Source: Actinomycetota bacterium (GTDB taxonomy: Bacteria > Actinomycetota > Geothermincolia > Geothermincolales > RBG-13-55-18). From it: 50,168 bases of DNA. Location of the stretch: NCBI GenBank assembly GCA_040757835.1, contig JBFLWJ010000022.1, forward strand, positions 1 through 50,168. The letters run 5' to 3'. Positions 15,873 through 24,580 of this stretch are shown one piece after another. The stretch's first letter is position 1. Every line of letters begins with the position of its first letter. The notes beneath the pieces are model-generated. The model searched no databases and had not been told where the DNA came from. It was given only the letters and a program-made list of their open reading frames with translations. The translations under genes and the position numbers were made by a program.

Positions 15873-16607
15873 ATGAAAACGATACTTGCTATCACATTGT
15901 CCGCACTCCTCATTTTTCTATTTGTTTTTGGGTTTCTCGCGTACTTTGGATATATATGGTTCGTCAATCCAAGCTATGATAAATATCCCGTAAGGGGGAT
16001 AGACGTCTCCGAGCACCAGGGTGACATTGACTGGGACGAGGTCAGGAGGGCGGGGAATACTTTTGCCTTCATCAAGGCAACTGAAGGCATGGACCACAAG
16101 GACGCATGCTTCGTCGATAACTGGGTAGATTCCGCGGATGCAGGTTTCGTTCGAGGCGCCTATCATTTCTTTACTTTCCGCAGCCCTGGACTGGAGCAGG
16201 CTAAGAACTTCATTGCAACCGTTCCGGTTGACGGGGCCAGTCTTTCGCCAGCCATCGATATTGAATTCGGGGGCAACAGCAAGGAAATACCAGAAAAGGA
16301 GGTCTTCCAGGAGGAACTGAAGATCTTTCTAAGAGAGATCGAGGATCATTACCATCGCCGCCCCATACTTTATGTGACCTATGATTCGTATGAAAAGTAT
16401 ATCGCCGGTGATTTCTGGGACTGTATCATCTGGATCCGAGATCTCTACGATGTGCCTGAACTGAGTGATGGTAGGTACTGGTCTTTCTGGCAATACTGTC
16501 CGCGCGGAAGAGTGGATGGCATAAACGGATATGTTGACCTGAATATCTTCAACGGAAACGAGCGAGAATTCGAAGATATGATGAAGCAAACAACCGACAA
16601 AGGCTAA
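15873..16607 (+). CDS. GH25 lysozyme, membrane-anchored or secreted
   Basis: A 244-residue muramidase. Residues 5-31 form one hydrophobic segment, a signal anchor or uncleaved signal peptide. The GH25 domain starts at VRGIDVSEHQGDIDWDEV (40-57), with D44, and continues with FAFIKATEG (65-72) and AYHFF. The catalytic pair is in SPAIDIEF (D129, E131), and the end has WQYCPRGRVDGINGYVDLN. It would cut the glycan strand of peptidoglycan outside the membrane. GGGGATGGGAAAG lies just before the ATG, and two copies of AAACGGGG occur upstream. It is AT-richer than its neighbours. Confidence 0.88.
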   Translation: MKTILAITLSALLIFLFVFGFLAYFGYIWFVNPSYDKYPVRGIDVSEHQGDIDWDEVRRAGNTFAFIKATEGMDHKDACFVDNWVDSADAGFVRGAYHFFTFRSPGLEQAKNFIATVPVDGASLSPAIDIEFGGNSKEIPEKEVFQEELKIFLREIEDHYHRRPILYVTYDSYEKYIAGDFWDCIIWIRDLYDVPELSDGRYWSFWQYCPRGRVDGINGYVDLNIFNGNEREFEDMMKQTTDKG

Positions 16608-16823
16608 GCACATCCTGATAATATGCTCATTGATCTGCCTCGCTATGTTCAACCGGAAATGATTGCCAAAGAATAAGGACGACACTTACGTCGCGGATGA
16701 GGACGACGTCCAGTGTGAGCTGGACTGTGTCTGGATAGAATATTGATCAGAAGACATGAGGGAGAAGCGCAGCCTGAAGGGTGGAATGCGGTATTGAATC
16801 GGATTAATGGGAGGTGCACGGAA

Positions 16824-17558
16824 ATGAGAAGGACGGTAATCGCAGCAGCGGCCATCGCGCTCATGCTGGTCCTGGTGTCGGGGTGCGGAGGCGAAACAAC
16901 CGAGGAGACTTCAACACAGAAATCAGAATATCAGCCCGAGATTGACCCCGCCGATTTCGTCGAGGGTATCGATAACCAGTACCTGCCCCTGGATTCCGGG
17001 ACCACCTTCGTCTACGAGGGGAATACCGGAGAGGGTCTGGAGCATATCGAGGTCGAGGTGACGGACGAGAAGAAAGTGGTCATGGGGGTGCAGTGCACGG
17101 TGGTCCTGGACACCGTGACCATCGACGGGGAGGTGGTCGAGGTCACCTATGACTGGTACGCGCAGGACAAGGAGGGAAACGTCTGGTACTTCGGCGAGGA
17201 CTCCAAGGAGTATGAAAACGGGAAGCCGGTGAACTCGGCGGGTTCGTGGGAAGCAGGGGTCGACGGTGCCCTGCCCGGGATTGTGATGCGGGCGCAGCCT
17301 GAGGCAGGCCATGAGTACCGCCAGGAGTACTACGAGGGCGAGGCCGAGGATATGGCTGAAGTAGCGAGCCTGGACGAAACGATATCGTTAGCGACGGGAG
17401 CATCCTTCTCTGGCTGCCTGAAGATAAAGGAATGGACCCCCCTAGAACCCGGCGTGGTAGAGTTCAAGTACTATGCACCAGACGTTGGCCTCATCCTGGA
17501 GACTGCGGGAGAGAGCGAGACCCAACGCATCGAGCTGGTAGAGATAAGAGAAGCCTGA
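16824..17558 (+). CDS. Predicted lipoprotein, unknown function
   Basis: A 244-residue lipoprotein. The signal peptide (RRTVIAAAAIALMLVLVSGCG) ends in the lipobox LVSGC. The mature part starts with a Thr/Ser/Glu linker, then a beta-rich domain with FVEGIDNQYLPLDSGTTFVY, TYDWYAQDKEGNVWYFGED and KEWTPLEPGVVEFKYYAPDV. This pattern of alternating strands is seen in other actinobacterial cell-surface lipoproteins, with no assigned role. The ATG at 16824 is preceded by GGGAGGTG; the longer frame from 16743 lacks a site. The 215-base gap before it holds no gene. The next gene starts 35 bases downstream. Confidence 0.82.
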   Translation: MRRTVIAAAAIALMLVLVSGCGGETTEETSTQKSEYQPEIDPADFVEGIDNQYLPLDSGTTFVYEGNTGEGLEHIEVEVTDEKKVVMGVQCTVVLDTVTIDGEVVEVTYDWYAQDKEGNVWYFGEDSKEYENGKPVNSAGSWEAGVDGALPGIVMRAQPEAGHEYRQEYYEGEAEDMAEVASLDETISLATGASFSGCLKIKEWTPLEPGVVEFKYYAPDVGLILETAGESETQRIELVEIREA

Positions 17559-17593
17559 GCGGAAGGCCGGTTCGAGACAGCAGGGAGGGAAGC

Positions 17594-18979
17594 ATGGGGA
17601 AGCGAGCGGTAGTCATCGGTTCGGGTGTGGGCGGCAGCGGCAGCGCGGCCCTGCTGGCCAAGGCGGGGTACGACGTCACCCTCCTGGAGGGGCAGGCCTT
17701 CGCGGGGGGCAGGTGCGCCTCCCTGGAGAAGGAGGGGTTCCGTTACGATTTCGGGGTGCACATGTTCAGCCGGGGTGAGAAGGGTCCCCTGGGCGAGATC
17801 AACCGCAGGACCGGTGGCGACCTGAGTTGGGTCACCTACGACTGGCCCTGCCACATCATGGGCCGGATGGAGTTCGACTTCCCCCTGGATATCAACTCGC
17901 TGCTGCGCCAGTTCTACCTCGCGCGCAAGCTGGGCGTGAAGCCAAAGAACTACCTGGGGGCCTTCCGCCTCTTCCTCAACCTCATGGGGGGCAAGGGGGT
18001 GGACGAGAACGAGGGAGTCATCCTGCAGGACTATGTCTCGCGCTTCACCGACGACGAGACCATCCATCTCTTCGTCAACTGCGTCTCCCAGCTCTACTTC
18101 GCCCAGTCCTACCGGGAATCTTCCGCGGGCGAGTTCCTGTGGAGCTTCACGCGCATGTTCAAGGGGGCGAGCTTCGGCTATCCGGTGGGGAGCGGCGGTA
18201 ACATCCCGGGGTCCTACGTGCGGAGCCTGGAGCGCCTGGGGGGCGCGGCCCGTTTCGAAGAGGAGGCGGCGCGCATCGTCGTCGAGGGGGGCAAGGTGAC
18301 GTGGGTGGAGACGGCCAAAGGGACCTACTCCGCCGACCTAGTGGTCTCCAACGTCGGCATGCGCAACACCGCCTACCTGGCGGGCAAGGAGAACTTCCCC
18401 GAGGACTACATGGAAAAAGCCGAGGGCTTCAAGGACTCCAACGCCTACGTGACCATCAAGTACGCCCTGGACCGCAAGGTCGTGCCCTACCCGGTGGTCT
18501 TCTACATGCCCCACATCGACCCGGAGAAGGTCTTCGACTACATCGCGAAGGGCGAACCGCCGGAGGAGCCTTACATCTTCATGCCCGTCCCCTCCAACCA
18601 CGACCCGTCCCTGGCCCCCGAGGGACAGCAGCTGGTGATCGCGGGGACGGCGGCCCCTGCCGGGGCCTCGGACGAGCTGTGCAACGCCATCCTGGACCGC
18701 GTGCACGCACAGGTGTGTGAGGTCTTCCCCGACCTGGAGGGGGCCATGCTGTGGGAGGCGCGCTCTACCGGGGCGGACGTGCGCGAGCTTACCGGGCACC
18801 GCGCGGGCGAGTGTATCGGCCTGGCGCAGGTGCCGGGGCAGGTGGGCAAGGACCGGCCCGGCCACGCCACCCCGGTGCAGGGCCTGTACCTGGTGGGCGC
18901 GGACGCGGGAGCGCGGGGCATCGGCACCGAGATGGCGGCGGGAAGCGCCCTGGCCCTGGCCGACCTCCTGTCGAAGTAA
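17594..18979 (+). CDS. Phytoene desaturase/CrtISO-like FAD oxidoreductase
   Basis: A 461-residue flavoprotein of the NAD(P)-binding Rossmann/amine oxidase-like group. The dinucleotide motif is VVIGSGVGGSGSAALLAKAG (6-25), followed by LLEGQAFAGGRCAS (30-43) and YDFGVHMF. The C-terminal FAD motif is GLYLVGADAGARGIGTEMAA. It resembles carotenoid desaturases/isomerases and retinol saturases, but no other carotenoid gene is nearby, so the polyene substrate is uncertain. The ATG at 17594 has GGGAGGGAAG just upstream; the frame continues back to 17432 over the lipoprotein gene, which is a shadow. It is convergent with the Fe-S gene at 19004. Confidence 0.84.
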   Translation: MGKRAVVIGSGVGGSGSAALLAKAGYDVTLLEGQAFAGGRCASLEKEGFRYDFGVHMFSRGEKGPLGEINRRTGGDLSWVTYDWPCHIMGRMEFDFPLDINSLLRQFYLARKLGVKPKNYLGAFRLFLNLMGGKGVDENEGVILQDYVSRFTDDETIHLFVNCVSQLYFAQSYRESSAGEFLWSFTRMFKGASFGYPVGSGGNIPGSYVRSLERLGGAARFEEEAARIVVEGGKVTWVETAKGTYSADLVVSNVGMRNTAYLAGKENFPEDYMEKAEGFKDSNAYVTIKYALDRKVVPYPVVFYMPHIDPEKVFDYIAKGEPPEEPYIFMPVPSNHDPSLAPEGQQLVIAGTAAPAGASDELCNAILDRVHAQVCEVFPDLEGAMLWEARSTGADVRELTGHRAGECIGLAQVPGQVGKDRPGHATPVQGLYLVGADAGARGIGTEMAAGSALALADLLSK

Positions 18980-19003
18980 TGGGGACCAGGCCCGTAGACC
19001 ACC

Positions 19004-19783
19004 TTAGACGAGGTTGTCGAGGTCGAGGGGGATGCCCTTACGCTCATCACGGGCGAGGCCGCAGGCGCCCTGCTTGCAGACATCGACGCAGAGGCCGCAT
19101 CCCATGCACGCCTCGAAGATGACCACCGCCTTGTCCTCGCCGTCCAGGTTGATGGCCTGGAACGGGCAGGCCTCCATACAGGTGCCGCAGCCGATGCAGA
19201 GATCGCGGTCGACGCGGGCGCAGAACCCGGACGGTGCGGCGATGGTCGGGGGCGACGGCACCTGCAGCATGCCGGCGATGCGCTGGCTCTCCAGGGCCCC
19301 GCACACGCCGGGGCGGCAGTTGCAGATGGAGAAGAAGCGGTTGCCCGCCGCGTCCTTGAACCAGGCGGTGGGGATGCTGCCGCGCTTCCTCTCCCGCTCC
19401 ATGATCTCGATGGCCTCCTGCGCGCTGATGCTGCGGGCGTGCAGCCTCTCCGCCCCGTGCTCCAGCCAGAAGCTCGCCACCGGCTCGCCGATGGCGAAAC
19501 AGACGTCGTACGGAGCGGCGTCAGCCTTATCGCCCCTTTCCAGGCGGCAGGCGCAGTCCATGACCACGATATGCTGCGGCTGGTCGAGGATGATGCGGTT
19601 GGCGTAAGGGAAGGGCACCACCCGCGAACTCACCTGCGGGTCCACCTCGATATCGCGGTCCAGGGTGAGCAACTTCCTTGCCTGCTCCTCCGTGAGCACC
19701 TTGCAGTGGTAGCGGTTGAAGAAGTAATCGAAGATGAAGCGGCCGCGCGGCAGCACGCGTATGTACTTCCTGGCGATGGTCAT
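19004..19783 (-). CDS. 4Fe-4S ferredoxin-type protein, 3' part of a gene split by TAA
   Basis: A 259-residue Fe-S protein and close relative of the intact protein at 31186-32088. After a region with YFFNRYHCKVL come VVMDCACRLERGD, CFAIGEP, SICNCRPGVCG and then two ferredoxin clusters, CIGCGTCMEACPFQ and CMGCGLCVDVCKQG. The end (GIPLDLDNLV) matches the homologue's RGLIPLDIDL. The ATG at 19783 has no ribosome-binding site. Its natural N-terminus is encoded in the same frame at 19799-19891 but is separated by a TAA at 19798-19796. Last gene of the acyl-CoA operon, 133 bases after the 20025-21446 gene. Probably an electron carrier for that system. Confidence 0.78.
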   Translation of the reverse strand: MTIARKYIRVLPRGRFIFDYFFNRYHCKVLTEEQARKLLTLDRDIEVDPQVSSRVVPFPYANRIILDQPQHIVVMDCACRLERGDKADAAPYDVCFAIGEPVASFWLEHGAERLHARSISAQEAIEIMERERKRGSIPTAWFKDAAGNRFFSICNCRPGVCGALESQRIAGMLQVPSPPTIAAPSGFCARVDRDLCIGCGTCMEACPFQAINLDGEDKAVVIFEACMGCGLCVDVCKQGACGLARDERKGIPLDLDNLV

Positions 19784-19891
19784 CAGCGTCTTGAATTAGT
19801 GGTCGATCCACGTGTAGTAGACGTAACCGTGCAGCGCCCGGTCGATGCGCCATCCGTGCATCCTGAAGAGCTGCCTGGTCGACTCCTTCAT
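19784..19891 (-). pseudogene. 5' fragment of the split Fe-S protein gene
   Basis: An ATG at 19891 opens 31 codons (MKESTRQLFRMHGWRIDRAL, then HGYVYYTWIDH) that match the N-terminus of the protein at 31186 (MKESTKRVFRLHGWRVDRAI). They end at TAA 19798-19796 and are followed in the same frame by four codons and the ATG at 19783. In an ungapped alignment the stop sits where the homologue has Tyr (LYDIY versus WIDH-stop), so one base change from TAC or TAT explains it. GGAGGGGGC upstream is a fair ribosome site for this ATG. Confidence 0.7.
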
Positions 19892-20024
19892 GACCGCCCC
19901 CTCCTGTTTTTTGCTGCGCTCGCAACATGATACAGAGCTACGTCTCACCACGGTCAACCATGGCGCCATGTCTTGCATTGACACGAAACGCAGGTCTCTT
20001 GAAGCGACCGGGGATCTTTCTTCC

Positions 20025-21446
20025 CTATTCCCCCGCCGTCTTAGCCTTTTTCTTGTCCTGGCTCTTCTTCCTCGCGACCACCTGGTCCACGAAGGTCTTC
20101 ACCTCTTCCTGCAGCATCTCCATGGGAGTGTGCCTCTTGTCGAAGACGTCCCCGGTGAGCATGAGGGTGGCCAGGCCGGTCCTCTTCATCATCTCCCGGC
20201 GGAAGTATGCCGCCGTGCCCAGGGTGTGCTTGCAGGCGTGGACGCCGCCGAAGATGCAGGCGTCCGCCCCCAGGTCCTGTGCGGCGTAGATGATGTCGTC
20301 CAGCCAGCGCATGGAGATGGACTCCCCACCCATCTGCCGCGTCATGGGGTAGTCGAAGGTTATATCCGCCAGGCCTTCGAGCATGCTCTCCTTGGAGGAG
20401 AAGTCCATCTCCGGGAAGTAATGGATGGCCAGGATGTCTCCGAGGATGGTTATCCCTTCCTTCTCCATCCAGGTGAAGTAGCCGTAAAAGTCGAAGAGCC
20501 AGTAAATATAGGTGATATAGACCCGGGCCAGTTCCTCGGAGGCGGTGTACTCGCCCTTGCGCAACCTCTCCTTGGACATGTCCACCATCTTCTGCATGAC
20601 GTCCACGGCTTCCTGCCTGCCCCACAACTGGCTGCGCAGCACCAGCAGGGTCATGCTGAAGATATTAGGCACCGGGCAGGGCCTGGCCTTCTTGAGTTCC
20701 CAGAACTCGTTGTACAGTTCCACCGCCTGGTAGGACTTCTTCATGACCTCGCGCAGCCTCTCCTCCCTCATCTCCGAACCGGACCACTCCTCCAGCTCCT
20801 TGATGAACCTTTTCAAATACTGGCGGAAGAGCTCACGTCCTCGCGGCGACTCGTCCACCGGTTTCTCCAGGAGGAACTGGGGGATGCCCAGGTAGTCGGA
20901 GGCGAAGGCATGGATCTTGGCGTTGGGGTTACAGCTCCCGGCGGAGTTGTAGACGATGGCGTCTGCCTTGAGCCCCGGCCCCATGAAGAAAGGCATGGTC
21001 CCTATGGTGTTGGCGGAACAGAGGGAGTCGGGAAGCCCCATCCCCATGGCGTAATCCCAGAACCGTTCCCCCTGGCCATAGCAGATATTGGTGATCAGCC
21101 CTCCTACGATCTCGGTGCAGATGGGGAAGATGTTGTCGAAGGAATAGAAGATCTCGGGGGGGAATGTGAAGGGGATGAATACGAGCTTCTTGCCCTCCGC
21201 CTGGGCGTTCTGCGCTTCCTTGAGCACGCCCAGCAGGAGGCGGAAGAAGAAGAGCTCCAGCTCCCGGTCGGCCGGCAGCTCCAGCAGCCCTATGACGGTC
21301 TGCTGCAGTTCCGGGAAGACGAAGTTCTTCGCGGCCTCCACGTCCTCCTCGCTCAGGCTGTCGGGGAGCTTGTAGATCATCTCCAGGATGCCCATGGCGC
21401 GCTCGAAGCCGTTCTCGCCCTCCCGCATGACGAAACCCTTATCCAT
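20025..21446 (-). CDS. 2-hydroxyacyl-CoA dehydratase/benzoyl-CoA reductase-like subunit (large)
   Basis: A 473-residue member of the HgdA/BcrB-type family, whose paired subunits carry [4Fe-4S] clusters and reduce or dehydrate acyl-CoA. Family marks: KLVFIPFTFPPEIFYSFDNI, CSANTIGTMPFF, YNSAGSCNPNAKIHAFASDY, CIFGGVHACKHTLG and the C-terminal GLATLMLTGDVFDKRHTP, then EMLQEEVKTFVDQV. Several Cys are placed as cluster ligands, though I cannot say which bind. A Lys-rich tail ends the protein. The start overlaps the stop of the upstream subunit gene as TGATG, with AGGAGGTG ahead, so the two are translationally coupled and surely partners. The substrate is unknown. Confidence 0.86.
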   Translation of the reverse strand: MDKGFVMREGENGFERAMGILEMIYKLPDSLSEEDVEAAKNFVFPELQQTVIGLLELPADRELELFFFRLLLGVLKEAQNAQAEGKKLVFIPFTFPPEIFYSFDNIFPICTEIVGGLITNICYGQGERFWDYAMGMGLPDSLCSANTIGTMPFFMGPGLKADAIVYNSAGSCNPNAKIHAFASDYLGIPQFLLEKPVDESPRGRELFRQYLKRFIKELEEWSGSEMREERLREVMKKSYQAVELYNEFWELKKARPCPVPNIFSMTLLVLRSQLWGRQEAVDVMQKMVDMSKERLRKGEYTASEELARVYITYIYWLFDFYGYFTWMEKEGITILGDILAIHYFPEMDFSSKESMLEGLADITFDYPMTRQMGGESISMRWLDDIIYAAQDLGADACIFGGVHACKHTLGTAAYFRREMMKRTGLATLMLTGDVFDKRHTPMEMLQEEVKTFVDQVVARKKSQDKKKAKTAGE

Positions 21447-22573
21447 CACGCCACACCTCCTATCCTCTCCATGAAGGCCTGCACCCGGGTCTTGACCCTC
21501 CCGATGTCCGCTTTGGCGCTGTACTCCTTTTCCAGCACCAGCACCGGTATCCCCGCCTCCTCCAGGTCCCGCCGCACGATGACGGAGTCCACGCCGTGCA
21601 GGTCGCAGAACTTGTTGTAGAGGTAGATGGCCCCGTCCACCCGAGCCCGGCGCGCCGTCTCCCGGATGAGGTCCCGGCGCCGCTCGTATTCCTTGTACAT
21701 ACGCGGGCAGAAGATGCTGGAGAGATAGGCCTCGGCCAGCCGGTGCAGGGGGCTGCCGTCGCTCGCCGGCGGGGCGGTGACGAAGGCGCGGGAGCCGAAG
21801 CAGAGAACGTCGGCCACCACCACGGCCCCCAGTCGCTCGATCTCCTCGAACCATTCCACCTCGTCGGTGGCTGGACCGCAGACCATAAGCCTGGCCGCGG
21901 GTTTCGTCCCCACCGCATCTTTCCGCTCCGCGATGAACCGCGAGAGCATGGCGACGAAGTCCCCGCTGAGCATGGACGAGCCCTTTATCTCCAGCGCGAG
22001 GGCCTCGCTGCCGGTGACCTTGGGCGTATCAAGCTCGCGCAGGGCGGAGAGCTCCCGCCACTTTTCCCTTACCGTTTCCCAGCCATGAATGGCCTCATCA
22101 AGGGCCTCGTCGGTCACCTTGACGGAGGACTTCTCCTCCAGGAGGCCCTTCAGAAGGCCCAGGTTCTCCTCGAAGTAAGCAAGGGAGTCGTCCCGGTAAA
22201 AATGGGGCACCTTGAGATAATAGAAACAATCGAGTTTCTTCCGGTGCTGCCAGTTCTCGAACATGGCCCGCAGGTGGTCGCAGCCGTTGGTCTCGATGAG
22301 CCCGTCGAGGAAATCGTAGGTGCCGTCCAGGCCCAACTGCAGGCAAGCGCGGCAGAAGGAGCAGTTGAAGAGGGACATCTCCCCGTCGGCCAGCTCGGTG
22401 TCGGAGTTGCCCAGGGCCTTGATGCGGTAGGGGAGCAGGCCGGCCGCCTCGATGAGCTCCACCGGGGTGGCCACGCAGGAATACCCCACCACCTTGCCGC
22501 CCTTGTCCTTCCATTCCTTGACGTAGTCGTTGTATATCTCGGTCTCCCTGCTCAGGGTCGTGGTCGTCTCCAT
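21446..22573 (-). CDS. 2-hydroxyacyl-CoA dehydratase/benzoyl-CoA reductase-like subunit (small)
   Basis: A 375-residue HgdB/BcrC-like subunit. Marks are VVGYSCVATPVELIEAAGLL (the usual PxELixAaG opening), NCSFCRACLQLG, LIETNGCDHLRAMFENW (the classic CDxxR-ENW motif) and GAIYLYNKFCDLHGVDSVIV. The end, GIPVLVLEKEYSAKADIGR then VKTRVQAFMERI, is the common family C-terminus. It should form a heterodimer with the next gene. Only 4 bases separate it from the 475-residue helical protein upstream. An activator ATPase, needed by known family members, is not in this operon; the nearest is at 6339. Confidence 0.88.
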   Translation of the reverse strand: METTTTLSRETEIYNDYVKEWKDKGGKVVGYSCVATPVELIEAAGLLPYRIKALGNSDTELADGEMSLFNCSFCRACLQLGLDGTYDFLDGLIETNGCDHLRAMFENWQHRKKLDCFYYLKVPHFYRDDSLAYFEENLGLLKGLLEEKSSVKVTDEALDEAIHGWETVREKWRELSALRELDTPKVTGSEALALEIKGSSMLSGDFVAMLSRFIAERKDAVGTKPAARLMVCGPATDEVEWFEEIERLGAVVVADVLCFGSRAFVTAPPASDGSPLHRLAEAYLSSIFCPRMYKEYERRRDLIRETARRARVDGAIYLYNKFCDLHGVDSVIVRRDLEEAGIPVLVLEKEYSAKADIGRVKTRVQAFMERIGGVA

Positions 22574-22577
22574 ATCC

Positions 22578-23996
22578 TCACCCCCGTGCCTTCCTGGCTG
22601 CCACCAGGCCCTTGACGTATCCCTTGATACTCGTCCCGAGGACGGATATCGCCGCCTTCATGAGGGGCTTGATCACCGCCGGATTGCGGGAGAGCGCGTC
22701 TGCCAGCTGGTTACCCGTGGCCCTGGCGGCCCGCTCCAGCTCCCGCGTATCGACCTCCGCGAGGAACCCGCCGACGTTCTTCGCCACCAGGCCCGGGTTG
22801 CGGTCGACCCAGCCGTTGTAAGACGCGAGCGCCCTGTTGAGCCAACTAGCCGCAGCCTCAGGGCTGGCATCCAGCCCCAGGGCGGTCACGGTCTGCCGCG
22901 ACAGCCCGGCGATGAGCTCGGGGTTCTCTACGATAATCCTGTGGTTGAAGGTTGCCAGGGAGGTGAGCGTCCTTCCCAGTTCGCCGACCTCCAGGTCTTC
23001 CGCAACGGCCGCGACCATCTTGCTCAGGGTCTCCCGGGGCAGGTCGTTCGCCTTCTCCAGGATGGAGGCGGCGGCACGGAAGGAGGAATTGGCCACGAAC
23101 ACCACGGCCTCCAGCAGCGGCATCATCAGGCTCTCGTCCTCCATGACCTTGTTGGCCAGGGCGGTTGAGAAAGCCTCCCCCTCCTCCCCGATGGCGACTA
23201 TGGCCTCGGCGAGCACCTGCCCGTCCAGCGCGGAGACCAGTTCTGAGCTGATGCGCTGGAAGGGACCCCGGGTATAGAGGCTACCGTCGCCCAGGATCAT
23301 GCTGCCGCGGTGGACGTTGACGATGAACGCGGCCGCCCCGTTGATGATGGCGGCGAAATCCTGCCACTCGATGTCCTGCAGGATCTTGAACAGGGCATAG
23401 GTCACCGCCTCCGCGGGCAGGGCCAGGATGTCGAAGACCGCCTTGAGCACCGGCAGCAAGTCGTTCACGACGGGCGCCACCACGCTGAAGATGTTGATCA
23501 AGGCCATGGGATTGTCTCCCAGGACCTCTACCTCCCTGCGCAGCAGGTCCAGTCTCTCGTTTGCCCGGTAGGTCACCGCCTTGCGCAGTTTACCGAAGTC
23601 CGTTGCGAGCATGAAGTCGGCCATTGTCTCGACTTTTGCCTCGGGCAGCAGCTCGGGGTTCTGCTCGTGAATGCGGATGATGAGGCGGGAGACGGCGTTC
23701 ACCGCCTCGGCGAACTCGGCGCCGCTGATCCTGGCGTGGGCACCGGCGACCAGCTCGGCGCCCTTTTCCGGTGTCATCCCCTCCACCGACTCCGCGAAGG
23801 CCTTGATCGTCTGCGATGCTGCGCTTACCAGGCGCGGCACCGACGCGATGAGGTCCGAGGCGAACTCTCCGTCATCGCGGAAGAGTTCACGCGCCAGCTC
23901 TCCGGGGTCGCTGGCGTTTATCCCCTGCACCAGGCTCGAAATAATGTCCCGCATCTGCTCCACCGTGAGAGGAGCGCTACCCACCTGCGCGTCCAT
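22578..23996 (-). CDS. Large helical protein with repeats of the operon-specific domain
   Basis: About 472 residues, almost wholly alpha-helical and Ala/Leu-rich, with no known family recognised. It shares a domain with the two smaller proteins at 24581 and 25279. One copy lies at about residues 37-90 (ELFRDDGEFASDLIASVPRL, then SAASQ and MTPEKGAEL). A second is at 157-212 (EVLGDNPMALINIFSVVAP, then VVNDLL and LPAEAVTYALFKIL). A weaker third includes NDLPRETLSKMVAAVAEDL. The ATG at 23996 is nine bases from GAGAGG; two earlier starts (24005, 24002) overlap that site. There is no signal peptide or Cys cluster. Its place directly before the dehydratase pair suggests a structural or membrane-associated role in the same system. 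Confidence 0.7.
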   Translation of the reverse strand: MDAQVGSAPLTVEQMRDIISSLVQGINASDPGELARELFRDDGEFASDLIASVPRLVSAASQTIKAFAESVEGMTPEKGAELVAGAHARISGAEFAEAVNAVSRLIIRIHEQNPELLPEAKVETMADFMLATDFGKLRKAVTYRANERLDLLRREVEVLGDNPMALINIFSVVAPVVNDLLPVLKAVFDILALPAEAVTYALFKILQDIEWQDFAAIINGAAAFIVNVHRGSMILGDGSLYTRGPFQRISSELVSALDGQVLAEAIVAIGEEGEAFSTALANKVMEDESLMMPLLEAVVFVANSSFRAAASILEKANDLPRETLSKMVAAVAEDLEVGELGRTLTSLATFNHRIIVENPELIAGLSRQTVTALGLDASPEAAASWLNRALASYNGWVDRNPGLVAKNVGGFLAEVDTRELERAARATGNQLADALSRNPAVIKPLMKAAISVLGTSIKGYVKGLVAARKARG

Positions 23997-24041
23997 CAAC
24001 ATCACCTCTCAGTCCTGTTCCCGATGTCCAATACGACCGGG

Positions 24042-24488
24042 CTAGCCGCAACAACACGCGTCATCCTCCGCGCAGCACGCGCCCGCCTTCCAGGGGATGG
24101 CCTGGGAGAGGAACACGATGTAGAGGACGAAGAGCCAGAAGATGAAGTGCATCCCCCAGGAGGACGCCTCCTTCTTGCGCCAGCGGTTGGCGATGAGCAG
24201 GCAGGTGGCGGTCTTGTACATGATCTGGGCGTACAGGACCGGCAGCATCTTCTCGTACTTCGACTCGTCGGCGAGCGCGGATGCCGAGAGCACGCCCACG
24301 GAGGTGACGATGGAGCCGTAGATGCCCATCATCACCGGGTCGTCGTGGGGCCATTTCATGAGCTTCCTGGTGAAGCCCTGCGCCAGCACCATGGGTGGGC
24401 CCGCGCTGAAACACATCACTGTGTTGTAGGCGTACATGAACTTCTGCCAACGCTTCTTCTTCTCCCGGTAGCTCTCCATATCCGCCAT
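24042..24488 (-). CDS. Four-helix membrane protein with Cys-rich tail
   Basis: A 148-residue protein. A basic amphipathic N-terminus (YREKKKRWQKF) precedes about four hydrophobic segments, near residues 18-36, 52-72, 82-101 and 112-131. The last 12 residues (GACCAEDDACCCG) contain five Cys interleaved with acidic residues, which could bind a metal or Fe-S cluster or carry redox thiols. The ATG at 24488 lies six bases after GGGGGAG; the longer frame from 24584 has no site and overlaps the upstream gene's end. No family recognised. Inside an operon of acyl-CoA dehydrogenases and Fe-S reductase subunits, a membrane electron or acyl-CoA docking role is plausible but unproven. Confidence 0.68.
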   Translation of the reverse strand: MADMESYREKKKRWQKFMYAYNTVMCFSAGPPMVLAQGFTRKLMKWPHDDPVMMGIYGSIVTSVGVLSASALADESKYEKMLPVLYAQIMYKTATCLLIANRWRKKEASSWGMHFIFWLFVLYIVFLSQAIPWKAGACCAEDDACCCG

Positions 24489-24580
24489 GACCATCTCCCC
24501 CTTTAAGGCTTCACCAGAACCGGCACGCACCTCGTGCCGAACGGCACTATCCTCAGCCGGACCCGGCGCCAGCGCGCCGT

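Noticed and set aside
19796..19798. Readthrough codon (selenocysteine or pyrrolysine)
   Set aside because: The stop is TAA, not TGA or TAG, and the homologue has Tyr there; a nonsense mutation or sequence error is simpler.
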